Positions 53,262-62,620 of a stretch of DNA of 64,000 nucleotides are shown here, in pieces. How positions within the stretch are numbered: the stretch's first letter is position 1; every line of letters starts with the position of its first letter. The notes beneath the pieces were generated by a model, which was given only the letters and a program-made list of their open reading frames with translations, was not told the DNA's origin and did not search any database. Both the position numbers and the translations under genes were made by a program. Origin of the DNA: Gammaproteobacteria bacterium UBA2675 (GTDB lineage Bacteria > Pseudomonadota > Gammaproteobacteria > Pseudomonadales > Pseudohongiellaceae); assembly GCA_002354805.1 (NCBI GenBank), contig DEMH01000014.1:186001-250000 (forward strand), in the 5' to 3' direction.

Positions 53262-56084
53262 ATGGATAAAATTACCATCCGGGGGGCGCGCACCCACAAC
53301 CTGAAGAACGTCAGTCTGAGTATCCCCAGGGACAAGCTGGTGGTGATCACCGGGCTGTCAGGGTCTGGAAAATCCTCGCTGGCGTTCGACACGCTTTATG
53401 CCGAGGGTCAGCGCCGCTATGTGGAATCGCTGTCCACTTATGCCCGGCAGTTTCTGTCCATGATGGACAAACCGGACATCGACCATATTGAAGGTCTGTC
53501 TCCAGCCATATCCATTGAGCAGAAATCGACGTCTCATAATCCACGCTCGACTGTCGGCACCATTACCGAGATCTACGACTATCTGCGTCTCCTGTTTGCG
53601 CGCGCCGGCGAACCTTTCTGTCCCGAACACCACCAGAAACTTCAGGCGCAAACCGTCAGTCAGATGGTCGACCAGCTACTGGCCCTGCCCGAGGGCAGCA
53701 AGATCATGGTCCTGGCGCCTGTGATCCGGGAACGCAAAGGCGAGCACCTGCACGTCTTTAAAGAACTGCAGAGCAGCGGTTTCATCAGGGCCCGCATTGA
53801 CGGCACCGTCACCGAACTGGACTATCCGCCAACGCTGGAAAAAAACAAAAAACACACTATAGAAGCGGTCATAGACCGGCTAAAGATTCGCAGTGATATT
53901 CAACAGCGACTGGCCGAGAGCCTGGAAACAGCCATACAGCTGAGCGACGGTACAGTGACCGTTGCGTTCATGGACGAGGAACGCGACGAATTGATGTTCT
54001 CGGCACGTTTTGCCTGCCCGGTGTGTGGGCACAGCATAAGCGAACTGGAACCTCGCATGTTCTCGTTCAACAATCCGGCGGGAGCCTGCGGCAGCTGTGA
54101 TGGTCTGGGTGTCAAACAGTTCTTTGACCCGCAGCGCATCATCACAGACACCTCTTTATCGCTGGCAGAAGGGGCGATTCGCGGCTGGGACAGGCGCAAT
54201 TTCTACTATTTCCAGATGCTCACCTCACTGGCGGAACACTATAGGTTTGCAGTAGACACGCCATTCTCTGAGCTGAGTGACTCAAATCAGAGTCTGATCC
54301 TGTACGGCAGCAAGGGCAAACAGATCGACTTCAAGTTCGCCAATGACCGTGGCGACACCATGGTCCGTCGCCACGCCTTTGAAGGCATCCTGCCCAATAT
54401 GGAGCGGCGCTACCGGGAAACAGAATCACAGACTGTGCGCGACGATCTGGCGCGTTTTCTCAGCTCCCAGGCCTGCCCGGACTGTGGGGGAACACGACTT
54501 TGTTCTGATGCCCGGCATGTCTACATCGAGGGCACTACACTGCCGGAAATCACGCAGATGACCATCGCCCAGGCCAGAGAGTATTTCGGCGCCCTCAAGT
54601 TATCCGGGGCACGTGCCACTATTGCCGACAAGATCCTGAAAGAACTTGAACTGCGACTGCAGTTCCTGATCGATGTGGGACTGAATTACCTGACGCTCAG
54701 TCGCAGCGCGGACACTCTGTCTGGTGGCGAAGCCCAGCGTATTCGCCTGGCCAGCCAGATTGGCGCAGGCCTCGTGGGCGTGATGTATATTCTGGATGAA
54801 CCATCCATCGGACTGCACCAGCGCGACAACGACAGACTGCTCAACACACTCTTTCATCTGCGTGACATCGGCAATACGGTCATCGTGGTCGAACACGACG
54901 AAGACGCCATTCGCAGCGCTGATCATTTGATTGATATCGGACCTGGCGCCGGGGTTCACGGTGGGGAAATAGTGGCACAAGGCACTATCGACGATATTAT
55001 TGCCGAGCCCCGATCTTTGACTGGCCAGTACCTTTCCAATAAACGCCGTATAGAGATACCTGCCAGTCGGCATGCGCCCAAAAAAGGCAAAATGTTGAGT
55101 CTGATCGGCGCCAGCGGCAACAACCTCAAACAGGTCAACCTGGAGATACCGCTGGGGCTGTTCACCTGTGTAACCGGTGTTTCAGGCTCGGGCAAATCAA
55201 CACTGATCAACAACACACTTTACCCCGTTGCCGCAACGCAGCTGAATGGTGCGACCACACTTTCGCCTTCTGAGTTCAAGCAGATTCGTGGCCTGGAACT
55301 TCTGGACAAGGTGGTTGATATCGACCAGAGTCCGATTGGTCGAACACCCCGATCCAACCCGGCGACCTACACTGGCATTTTTACGCCGGTTCGTGAACTG
55401 TTCGCCGGCACACAGGAAGCCCGCTCACGGGGTTACACACCCGGACGATTCAGTTTCAACGTCAAAGGTGGGCGCTGTGAAGCCTGCCAGGGCGATGGGG
55501 TTGTCAAAGTGGAGATGCACTTTCTGCCCGATGTCTACGTAGCGTGTGACATCTGTCACGGCAAGCGTTACAACCGCGAGACGCTGGAAGTGAGATACAA
55601 GGGCAGGAACATTGCCGAAGTATTGGACATGACCATCGAAGACGCCCGCGAGTTTTTTGACCCGGTACCGGTCGTTGCCCGCAAACTGCAGACCCTGATG
55701 GATGTTGGCCTGTCCTACATCCGGCTGGGCCAGGCAGCAACCACGCTGTCAGGCGGCGAAGCGCAGCGCGTCAAACTGGCCCGCGAGTTGTCCAAACGTG
55801 ATACAGGTCAGACCCTCTACATTCTGGACGAACCCACAACCGGTCTGCACTTTGAGGATATCCAGCAATTGCTGACAGTACTTCACCGACTGCGCGACCA
55901 GGGCAATACCATTGTGGTGATAGAACACAACCTTGATGTGATCAAGACCGCTGACTGGATTGTTGATCTGGGCCCGGAAGGCGGCAGCGGCGGTGGAGAG
56001 ATCATCGCCGAAGGCACGCCCGAAGCGGTAGCGGCCTGCGAATACTCTCACACCGGACAGTATCTGCGACGCCTGTTGTCCTGA
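53262..56084 (+). CDS. uvrA: Excinuclease ABC subunit A
   Basis: The 940-residue protein recognises DNA damage with UvrB. It has two ABC modules: Walker A GLSGSGKSSLAFDTLYAEGQ and GVSGSGKSTLIN, signatures LSGGEAQRIRLA and LSGGEAQRVKLA, and zinc-finger cysteines (FACPVCGH and CEACQGDGV). The ATG at 53262 is preceded by AGGA; an upstream ATG at 53151 would add 37 atypical residues. Confidence 0.97.
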   Translation: MDKITIRGARTHNLKNVSLSIPRDKLVVITGLSGSGKSSLAFDTLYAEGQRRYVESLSTYARQFLSMMDKPDIDHIEGLSPAISIEQKSTSHNPRSTVGTITEIYDYLRLLFARAGEPFCPEHHQKLQAQTVSQMVDQLLALPEGSKIMVLAPVIRERKGEHLHVFKELQSSGFIRARIDGTVTELDYPPTLEKNKKHTIEAVIDRLKIRSDIQQRLAESLETAIQLSDGTVTVAFMDEERDELMFSARFACPVCGHSISELEPRMFSFNNPAGACGSCDGLGVKQFFDPQRIITDTSLSLAEGAIRGWDRRNFYYFQMLTSLAEHYRFAVDTPFSELSDSNQSLILYGSKGKQIDFKFANDRGDTMVRRHAFEGILPNMERRYRETESQTVRDDLARFLSSQACPDCGGTRLCSDARHVYIEGTTLPEITQMTIAQAREYFGALKLSGARATIADKILKELELRLQFLIDVGLNYLTLSRSADTLSGGEAQRIRLASQIGAGLVGVMYILDEPSIGLHQRDNDRLLNTLFHLRDIGNTVIVVEHDEDAIRSADHLIDIGPGAGVHGGEIVAQGTIDDIIAEPRSLTGQYLSNKRRIEIPASRHAPKKGKMLSLIGASGNNLKQVNLEIPLGLFTCVTGVSGSGKSTLINNTLYPVAATQLNGATTLSPSEFKQIRGLELLDKVVDIDQSPIGRTPRSNPATYTGIFTPVRELFAGTQEARSRGYTPGRFSFNVKGGRCEACQGDGVVKVEMHFLPDVYVACDICHGKRYNRETLEVRYKGRNIAEVLDMTIEDAREFFDPVPVVARKLQTLMDVGLSYIRLGQAATTLSGGEAQRVKLARELSKRDTGQTLYILDEPTTGLHFEDIQQLLTVLHRLRDQGNTIVVIEHNLDVIKTADWIVDLGPEGGSGGGEIIAEGTPEAVAACEYSHTGQYLRRLLS

Positions 56085-56161
56085 CAGCAGACAGACTGCA
56101 GGCCTGACAGGCTGAAATGGCTGTGCTGGCGGCGTGCAGCGGGTAGAATGACTTTACTTGA

Positions 56162-56169
56162 AACAACAA
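56162..56169 (+). promoter_or_regulatory. Candidate Hfq/Crc (CA) motif before the esterase gene
   Basis: AACAACAA lies 12 bases upstream of the GAGG ribosome binding site of the esterase gene (ATG 56192). The position suits translational repression by Hfq/Crc. Confidence 0.4.
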
Positions 56170-56191
56170 TCAAAAACCTCGAGGAAGCAAA

Positions 56192-57028
56192 GTGATGAGA
56201 ATATTGAATGGTTGCTTGCTGGCCTGTCTGATGGTGTTTTGCTCGGGCACGCAGGCGCAGGTCAAGATTACCCCGAACGTGGTATACGGACACAAGGACG
56301 GCATGGCATTGATTTATGACGTCTTTCAGCCCGAGCAGAACGCCAACGGAGCGGCCATTGTGTACATGGTCAGTGGTGGCTGGTTTTCGCGCTGGACGGA
56401 GCCGCAGAACCGACTGAACTCTTTTGCATCCATGCTGGACGAGGGCTACACCGTGATTGCAGTGCATCACGGTAGCGCGCCACGCTACAAGGTGCCGGAG
56501 GCACGCGCCGATGTGTCCCGCGCCCTGCGCCATATCCGCCTGCACGCTGAAGAATATGGCTTTGATCCTGAGCGCATTGGCGTAACAGGCGGCAGTGCTG
56601 GCGGGCACCTGTCCCTGATGCTGGGCCTGGATGCCGATGCAGGCATGACAGATAGCGACGATCCGATCATGCGGGCCGGCAATGGCGTGGCCGCCGTTGT
56701 CGCGTACTTCCCGCCAGTGGACCTGCGGAGCATGACCGGCCCCAACGATCGCTTCCCGGCGCTGGATTTTCCCCAGGAACAGGCAGCCGGCATTTCACCG
56801 CTACTGCACGCGGACGAAAATGATCCACCCGTATTGCTTATCCATGGTGATGCGGACGAACTGGTGAATATCAGCCACAGCGAGAGAATGTATTCAGCCC
56901 TGCAGGAAGCTGGAGTCGTCAGCGAGTTTATTACCATCGAAGGCGGTGCACACGGCTTTCGGGGAGATGATGCGCAGGAAGCCGCAATGGCTCGCCTGGA
57001 ATGGTTCAATCAGCATCTACTGGATTAA
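56192..57028 (+). CDS. Exported alpha/beta hydrolase (BD-FAE-like esterase)
   Basis: The 278-residue protein has a signal peptide (ending GTQAQ) and an alpha/beta hydrolase core. The nucleophile elbow is GVTGGSAGGHLSL, the aspartate is probably in IHGDADELVN and the histidine in GGAHGFRG. An esterase or acyl-peptidase acting on carbohydrate or peptide substrates in the periplasm is likely. Its 3' end is duplicated 1.6 kb downstream (see 58601). Confidence 0.82.
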   Translation: MMRILNGCLLACLMVFCSGTQAQVKITPNVVYGHKDGMALIYDVFQPEQNANGAAIVYMVSGGWFSRWTEPQNRLNSFASMLDEGYTVIAVHHGSAPRYKVPEARADVSRALRHIRLHAEEYGFDPERIGVTGGSAGGHLSLMLGLDADAGMTDSDDPIMRAGNGVAAVVAYFPPVDLRSMTGPNDRFPALDFPQEQAAGISPLLHADENDPPVLLIHGDADELVNISHSERMYSALQEAGVVSEFITIEGGAHGFRGDDAQEAAMARLEWFNQHLLD

Positions 57029-57033
57029 TAATT

Positions 57034-57078
57034 AATCGGCTGGCTTCCCATTGGGATCCAACGGGAGGCCAGCCGATT
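57034..57078. repeat. Hairpin after the esterase gene
   Basis: AATCGGCTGG and CCAGCCGATT pair around an inner TCCC/GGGA stem. It resembles the hairpin at 58645-58675 in position and content. It lacks a T tract on either strand, so it may be a weak bidirectional terminator. Confidence 0.55.
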
Positions 57079-57088
57079 ATTGGCAGCG

Positions 57089-57124
57089 TTACTCAGCCGC
57101 CATGGGCGAAGGCTCGCGCACATC
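57089..57124 (-). pseudogene. Remnant of the 3' end of a PQQ-dehydrogenase-like gene
   Basis: The minus strand reads ...PSPMAAE-stop, matching the VAAE-stop of the complete dehydrogenase gene at 58689. A 24-base stretch around the stop (57081-57104) agrees with 58681-58704 except for transitions. No longer coding match was found further upstream. It appears to be the leftover of a second copy. Confidence 0.5.
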
Positions 57125-57279
57125 GCTCAGTGCGTTTGATTATTTGATTCGTCATTGATTCCGGCATTTTTGCCTCCCGCCTTTGGCAGGAGGCAAAACC
57201 GGGGATTGCCTTCTCCGTTGAACCACTGCATAGTTCCTAACGTAATCACGCAGTTGTGGCATGAACCGAGACTCAAAGG

Positions 57280-58398
57280 ATGCAAGAGCTGAATAATAAC
57301 CAGCCCAACCCGCTGAACAATTCACGTCGCTCAGACCCCATTCGACAGATCCGCACCAAACGTATAGGCCAGGGCATCATGGTTATGCTGCTGGCAATCA
57401 TCACCCTCTCCTTGGTCAACTTCCTGGACAGTCAACCCGTTGTTGTAACAGCGCTGCTGTTTACTGTCATATTTCTGTTACTTGCCCTGCTGCTTTTACG
57501 TAATGGCTATCCGCAGGCGGCTGCCGCATTGACCGTAGTAGTCATGTTTGTCTGTGTGGCACAGGCCATGTGGGGAGGTGCAGGTTTGCGTTCATCTGCC
57601 TTGATGGGTTACCCGGCAATTTTATTGTTCGCAATGATCATGATTGGCAAACGGACGTTTTACATGGCCCTGATCGCCATGCTGGTGTACATGCCAATTC
57701 TGCTATACGCCACCCAAAACGGCTGGCGAACCGGCCTGGAAGACGCCACTGCCTATCGCTGGCTGGGCGACTACGGAGTTATTCTGATTGCCGCGGCCTT
57801 CATTATTCGCGTGCTGGCTTCAGACCTGCTGGCGCTGTTGGCCGCGCTGCATGTGCAAATGGACGATGTCACTCAGTCAAAACTGCGGGCCGAGCACATG
57901 GCCAATCACGACAATCTGACCGGGCTGCCAAACCGACGGATGGCCGAGCAATACTTTCAGGAGCTCTTGCAGCACGCCCAGCAAGAAGCGGCGGGTGTGG
58001 GTCTGGTCTTTGTTGATGTCGACAACTTCAAGACCTTCAACGATTCACATGGCCACGACCTGGGCGACGAGCTGCTCCGCCATTTGGGCCAGACCATCAG
58101 CTCGCAGCTGCGCAAATCCGACCGGCTGGTCCGCATCGCCGGCGACGAATTCCTTATCCTGCTATCCGATATTTCCAAAAGCGCGGATGTCGAGATTATT
58201 CTGGAAAAGGTCCGCCGCGCAGTCGCCAATCCCGTCACCATCCGCAGCGAGACACTGATCCCTGCGCTGTCCATGGGCATAGCGCTGGCGCCGGATCACG
58301 GCCATGATTTCAAGGAACTGGTGACCAAGGCCGACCACGCCATGTATCAGGCCAAGGCCGCCGGCCGGAATCAGTACCAGTTTTTCCGCCCCACCTGA
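57280..58398 (+). CDS. Diguanylate cyclase with membrane sensor domain
   Basis: The 372-residue protein has about six hydrophobic segments (residues 35-185) and a C-terminal GGDEF domain (about 205-370). The motif reads RIAGDEF, with Ala replacing the first Gly, a change tolerated in active enzymes. HDNLTGLPNRR and VDVDNFKTFNDSHGHDLGD are conserved. It makes c-di-GMP from two GTP. Codons 5-7 (AATAATAA) are a weak CA motif. It lies between two remnants of the esterase/dehydrogenase locus. Confidence 0.88.
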   Translation: MQELNNNQPNPLNNSRRSDPIRQIRTKRIGQGIMVMLLAIITLSLVNFLDSQPVVVTALLFTVIFLLLALLLLRNGYPQAAAALTVVVMFVCVAQAMWGGAGLRSSALMGYPAILLFAMIMIGKRTFYMALIAMLVYMPILLYATQNGWRTGLEDATAYRWLGDYGVILIAAAFIIRVLASDLLALLAALHVQMDDVTQSKLRAEHMANHDNLTGLPNRRMAEQYFQELLQHAQQEAAGVGLVFVDVDNFKTFNDSHGHDLGDELLRHLGQTISSQLRKSDRLVRIAGDEFLILLSDISKSADVEIILEKVRRAVANPVTIRSETLIPALSMGIALAPDHGHDFKELVTKADHAMYQAKAAGRNQYQFFRPT

Positions 58399-58600
58399 TA
58401 CATACCTTTAACATTTATGGGCAAGGCAAGCAGACTGCTGCGGGCCGTGACAACAAGCACATCACGGTCAGGTCCGCCAAAGGTCATATTGGCCGGCGCC
58501 AGCGGAAAAATCAGCGTCTCCAGCAGCTCGCCAGCCGGACTGTACACTGAGATGTTGTTGCCGCCCATTAGGTTGGTGGCGCCCACATGATTACCGGGCT
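58371..58600 (-). pseudogene. C-terminal fragment of an SMP-30/gluconolactonase-like gene
   Basis: About 70 codons match the end of the SMP-30 family: NISVYSPAGELLETL, then NMTFGGPDRDVLVVTA. The 5' three-quarters are missing: the frame changes at about 58600, where the esterase-tail remnant begins. The last codons read into the end of the diguanylate cyclase gene. It cannot encode a functional lactonase. Confidence 0.7.
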
Positions 58601-58636
58601 CGCCTGGAGTGGTTCAATCAGCACCTGCTGGAGTGA
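58601..58636 (+). pseudogene. Remnant of the 3' end of an esterase gene
   Basis: The 36 bases read RLEWFNQHLLE-stop, against RLEWFNQHLLD-stop in the complete esterase gene at 56192. Only the last 11 codons remain. It lies next to the hairpin and the dehydrogenase end, as the intact esterase lies next to its own hairpin. Confidence 0.65.
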
Positions 58637-58644
58637 TCAATACT

Positions 58645-58675
58645 CAGCTCCTCCCATTCAGGATGGGAGGAGCTG
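58645..58675. terminator. 13-bp hairpin between convergent ends
   Basis: CAGCTCCTCCCAT and ATGGGAGGAGCTG pair perfectly around a 5-base loop. It follows the dehydrogenase stop on the minus strand by 14 bases. There is no long T tract, so efficiency as an intrinsic terminator is uncertain. Confidence 0.55.
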
Positions 58676-58688
58676 ATCTACGGTAGTG

Positions 58689-60881
58689 TCACTCGGCCGC
58701 CACGGTCGCGGCGCGCTGCAACAGAAACGCCCGAATGCCTTCCACCTGAGCTTCACCTATGTCAGCCGAGAAATTCGGCATGCCACGGCTTTCCAGCGTG
58801 CCTTCCAGCACGATGCCATGGAAAGCTTCACTGCTCAGCAGCATCGGGCTGTAACGCAGATCAGGAATCGGGCCAGCGCTCAGGGCCATTGGGCCATGAC
58901 AGACAGAGCAGTAAGCGCCGTACATGGCTGCGCCCAGCTCTGCATTGCCCTCACTGCTGATTCCTTCCAGATTTAACGGCACACGCTGGGTCGTTGCCAT
59001 TTCCGGCACCTGGCCCTCAGCACCCAGTTTGAACGCCATCAGGCGACCATTACGCTCTCGCGGATAATTGCCAGACAGCAGCCCCATGGTCAATGGCATC
59101 GCACCGCCCTGACCAGCCAGCGCCAGCACATACTGTTCGCCATCAAGTTCATAAGTGACGGCACCGCCGAGAATGGCATCACCAACGGGATAGGACCACA
59201 GGCGTTCACCATTGTCCGTGCGATAGGCATGGAAGAGCCCATCTGCGGAGCCCTGGAAGACCAGGCCGCCACCAGTCGACAACAGTCCACTGTTACCATA
59301 GACGGGATATTCGACGCGCCAGCGCTCCTGTTGTGTAACAGGATCCCAGGCCAACAGGGCGGATGCCGGTAGCTGCTGCGCTCGCTGCGCATCTTCAGGG
59401 TTTGCGGGTGGCGCATTGACACCACCAACACCGAGGTTCCAGCCTACTTCCTGCTCTTCGAAGTCACCGGGGTTCGAGTAGACATAGGAAGTGTTCTGGC
59501 TCGGAATGAACACCAGACCGGTATCAGGGTCGTAGGACATCGGGTACCAGTTGTGTCCACCCAGCGGACCGGGAATTACCACGGCAGGGTCGCGCTCGTA
59601 GCGCACGATTTCCGCTTCTATCGGACGTCCGGTCACCGGATCCAGGCCGCTGGCCCAGTTAATCTCAACGTAATTGTTACCGGAGATGAATTCACCAGTG
59701 GTGCGGTCGATCACGTAGAAGAAACCGTTTTTGGGTGCCTGCATGATGACCTGGCGCATGCGTCCATCAATTTCGATATCCGCGAGGATCATGTGCTGCG
59801 TTGCTGTGTAGTCCCAGGATTCAGCAGGGGTAGTCTGGAAATGCCAGGCGTACTCACCGGTATCAGCATGCAGCGCCACAATCGAAGACAGGAACAGATT
59901 GTCCCCCTCCCCATTGGAGCGGATATGGTGATTCCAGGGACTGCCGTTACCGACGCCGATATACAGCAGGTTCAGCTCCGGATCATAGGCCATGGAATCC
60001 CAGACTGTACCGCCGCCCCCGATTCGCCACCATTCGCCTGCCCAGGTTTCGGCGGCCATTTCCATGGCGTCGCTTTCGAAGCCCTCCTCCGGATTACCGG
60101 GCACCGTGTAGAAGCGCCATACCATATCGCCAGTTTCTGCGTCGTATGCGGATACGTAGCCACGAACACCCAGCTCACCACCCCCATTGCCAATCACAAC
60201 CTTGCCATCGACGACTCGAGGCGCGCCAGTGATTGTGTAGCGACCCTCGGGATCGACGGTCATCGTTGACCAGACTTCGGCACCGGTCTCGCGATCCAGC
60301 GCAATCAGGCGGCCATCAAGGGCACCCAGAAATACCATGTCACCCCAGGCTGCCAGGCCCCGATTGACAACATCACAGCAGGCATCAGCCGCCTTCGCAC
60401 CAGGTACCTCGGGATCATAACGCCAGATTTCCTCACCGGTGCGCGCATCAACAGCAAACGCCTTGCTCCAGGCAGAGGTGAAATAAACTACGCCATCAAT
60501 GATCAGTGGTGTGGCTTCCTGGCCGCGATCCGTGTCCAGTTCAAAGTCCCAGGCCAGGCCCAGCTGTTCGACATTGCTGCGGTTAATGGTGTCCAGCGGG
60601 CTATGACGCTGCTCCGAGTAGGTTCGCCCATGGCTAAGCCAGTCAGCAGTGTTGCTCCCCGCATTGATGATACGGCTGGCATCTACCGGCCGCAGATCCT
60701 CAGGACGATCGGCCGCCATCTGGTCAACGGATGCACTGCCTGTGGTTTCGTTCAGGGTTTCTACCGGGGGAGTCGTCTCCTCGCTAGAACATGCTGCCAG
60801 CAGCATGCCCGACATGATCATGGCCAGCGCCAGTTTATTGCGCAAAAAAGGTGTCGACGCCGGTGGGTTGGGGGTTTGCAT
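58689..60881 (-). CDS. PQQ-dependent quinohaemoprotein alcohol dehydrogenase, lipoprotein
   Basis: The 730-residue protein has a lipobox (MLLAAC) and an eight-bladed PQQ propeller (about residues 80-600). It includes the vicinal Cys pair of PQQ enzymes (KAADACCDVVNRG), which contacts the cofactor. A C-terminal cytochrome c domain has haem motif CSVCH. It oxidises alcohols in the periplasm and passes electrons to the respiratory chain. A lipid anchor is unusual for this type. PQQ synthesis genes are not in the window. Confidence 0.88.
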   Translation of the reverse strand: MQTPNPPASTPFLRNKLALAMIMSGMLLAACSSEETTPPVETLNETTGSASVDQMAADRPEDLRPVDASRIINAGSNTADWLSHGRTYSEQRHSPLDTINRSNVEQLGLAWDFELDTDRGQEATPLIIDGVVYFTSAWSKAFAVDARTGEEIWRYDPEVPGAKAADACCDVVNRGLAAWGDMVFLGALDGRLIALDRETGAEVWSTMTVDPEGRYTITGAPRVVDGKVVIGNGGGELGVRGYVSAYDAETGDMVWRFYTVPGNPEEGFESDAMEMAAETWAGEWWRIGGGGTVWDSMAYDPELNLLYIGVGNGSPWNHHIRSNGEGDNLFLSSIVALHADTGEYAWHFQTTPAESWDYTATQHMILADIEIDGRMRQVIMQAPKNGFFYVIDRTTGEFISGNNYVEINWASGLDPVTGRPIEAEIVRYERDPAVVIPGPLGGHNWYPMSYDPDTGLVFIPSQNTSYVYSNPGDFEEQEVGWNLGVGGVNAPPANPEDAQRAQQLPASALLAWDPVTQQERWRVEYPVYGNSGLLSTGGGLVFQGSADGLFHAYRTDNGERLWSYPVGDAILGGAVTYELDGEQYVLALAGQGGAMPLTMGLLSGNYPRERNGRLMAFKLGAEGQVPEMATTQRVPLNLEGISSEGNAELGAAMYGAYCSVCHGPMALSAGPIPDLRYSPMLLSSEAFHGIVLEGTLESRGMPNFSADIGEAQVEGIRAFLLQRAATVAAE

Positions 60882-60899
60882 ACCTGAAATCTCCGCTGC

Positions 60900-60907
60900 T
60901 TATTTTT
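60900..60907 (-). promoter_or_regulatory. Candidate Hfq/Crc (CA) motif before the PQQ dehydrogenase gene
   Basis: On the minus strand AAAAATAA lies just upstream of the GGAG ribosome binding site (60891-60894) of the dehydrogenase gene. The position fits a Crc/Hfq operator. Confidence 0.4.
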
Positions 60908-61018
60908 GTGCTTTGATTTCGGAGCATAAACAGGGGGGCACGGCAAGGCAAGAGCAGGCGCTCGATAAATGACTTTTGACGTGCCCCAAACCCGTGGTGA
61001 AGGGTCAGCTCGTGATGG

Positions 61019-61747
61019 TCAGCGCGCGACTGCCTGCACATTGACCGTCAGCGAAACCTCGGACTCACCCGCCTCAGCTGATGGTGTTGCCATCTCACGA
61101 GAGCCGGTGTCCATGGCCCGCATCATCACCGGTGCCGCGTATGACATGCCGGTCTCGATGGTTAACGAGGCGATCTCTACCTCTGGACGGCCCAGTGCTG
61201 CCGCCGCGCGTTCCGCATTGGTACGGGCCCTGGCGATGGCGGTCTCCATCAGTGAATCGCGCACCTCATCCGCCCGTTCAGTGCTCAGGCGGTAGGACAA
61301 CTGACTCATGACAAAACCCATATCCTGCAGCTCACCCGCCAGCGACAGCAAGGTCTGAGGGTCTTTGCTCTCCAGTGTGATGCTCTGGGAACCACGCCAG
61401 ACCGGATCTGCGCGCCCACCCTGAGGCTGGCGATTGATCTGATAAACACTGTAGTGGCCCGTCGCAGCATCTACTCCAGTCACGGCGCGCGCCACGATCA
61501 GCCCCTCACGCATCTGCTCATTGATGGCATTCTGGACAACACTCGCATCGCGGTCCTCTACTTCCACGCGCAGATCGGCAACAATCTCGTCCTGGACCAC
61601 GTTGATCCGCTCTGTGACTGACAGATTGATCAGCGTATGGCCTTCCGGCAGTTGCGGTAATACTGATTGCTGTGCATTCGCTGACAATGCCAGCAGCGTG
61701 AGTGCAGCACTCATTACCGTGAATCGTATCCCATTGCGAAAACTCAT
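61019..61747 (-). CDS. SIMPL (DUF541) domain exported protein
   Basis: The 242-residue protein has a signal peptide (ending LSANAQQ) and one SIMPL domain (about residues 38-240), with SVTERINVVQDEIVADLRVEVEDR-like start and ARARTNAERAAAALGRPEVEIASL near the end. The family has periplasmic or outer-membrane-associated members of unclear function. A strong AAAGGAG precedes the ATG. It is divergent from the pxp operon. Confidence 0.82.
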   Translation of the reverse strand: MSFRNGIRFTVMSAALTLLALSANAQQSVLPQLPEGHTLINLSVTERINVVQDEIVADLRVEVEDRDASVVQNAINEQMREGLIVARAVTGVDAATGHYSVYQINRQPQGGRADPVWRGSQSITLESKDPQTLLSLAGELQDMGFVMSQLSYRLSTERADEVRDSLMETAIARARTNAERAAAALGRPEVEIASLTIETGMSYAAPVMMRAMDTGSREMATPSAEAGESEVSLTVNVQAVAR

Positions 61748-61903
61748 ATGAATCTCCTTTCATCTGTCGCAGTTTTAGAATGTCGCCTTTGGCAGGCCCT
61801 GCCAGGTAAACATGCCCAACAATATTGGCTGTTGACTAACTCTTCGTCATCCATGAGAGTGAACTTATACTCACGCTTGCAATCAACCAGTTAGAACTCA
61901 GCC

Positions 61904-62620
61904 ATGAGCAGTCATCGTGAGCAAAGTACCGATATGAGCATATCAGAACCTGGAATCAGTTTTGTTACTGAAAGTGCTATTCTCCTGCAGTTCGCTGAAC
62001 CTTCGCTGAACAGCGTTGATGTCGAGCTGCAGGCCAGAATCTGTCACCTCGCCAGCACCCTGCAGGCACACCTGCAGATTGGTCCCTTATTGACCGATGC
62101 GGTACCGGGGCCAGGCAGTCTTTTGCTGGCCCTGCGAGACGGGCATGCGGCGCGCCGTGTGCTGCGCGAAGCTGAGCAGCTGTGGCAACACCTTGAATTC
62201 AATGCCAGTGCCGGTCAACGACATGATATTCCGGTGCATTACGGTGGCGACGATGGCCCTGACCTGCTGGCGGTGGCCGAGATCACCGGCCTGTCCCCAC
62301 GCGAAGTTATTCACCGCCACTGTTCGTTGGACTATTTTGTCTTGTGCCTGGGTTTCATGCCGGGTTTCCCATATCTAGGCGGCATGGATCCGGCTCTCGC
62401 CACACCTCGCAAGGACAATCCGGCAACCCGCGTATTGCCCGGCGCCGTTGGCATAGGTGGTGCCACAACCGGCATTTACCCCTCTGCGAGTCCCGGCGGC
62501 TGGCATATCATCGGACGCACCTCCATCAAACTCTTCGAGCCCGACAAGCAGCTGCCCAGCCTGCTGCAGCCAGGCGACTGGGTTCGATTTGTCGCCGTCA
62601 ATGAGGAGCTGCCAGCATGA
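61904..62620 (+). CDS. pxpB: 5-oxoprolinase subunit PxpB
   Basis: The 238-residue protein (228 if started at the ATG at 61934) belongs to the KipI/PxpB family. Conserved parts are YFVLCLGFMPGFPYLGGMDP and ATPRKDNPATRVLPGAVGIGG-type segments. With PxpC and PxpA it hydrolyses 5-oxoproline (pyroglutamate) to glutamate using ATP. The stop overlaps the pxpC start (ATGA). Confidence 0.93.
   Translation: MSSHREQSTDMSISEPGISFVTESAILLQFAEPSLNSVDVELQARICHLASTLQAHLQIGPLLTDAVPGPGSLLLALRDGHAARRVLREAEQLWQHLEFNASAGQRHDIPVHYGGDDGPDLLAVAEITGLSPREVIHRHCSLDYFVLCLGFMPGFPYLGGMDPALATPRKDNPATRVLPGAVGIGGATTGIYPSASPGGWHIIGRTSIKLFEPDKQLPSLLQPGDWVRFVAVNEELPA

Noticed and set aside
56048..56608. 186-codon minus-strand frame covering the uvrA end and esterase start
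   Set aside because: The plus-strand esterase has a signal peptide and catalytic motifs; the antisense product has neither.
57168..57198. Hairpin TTTTGCCTCC/GGAGGCAAAA as terminator
   Set aside because: The T run precedes and the A run follows the stem on both strands, the reverse of an intrinsic terminator.
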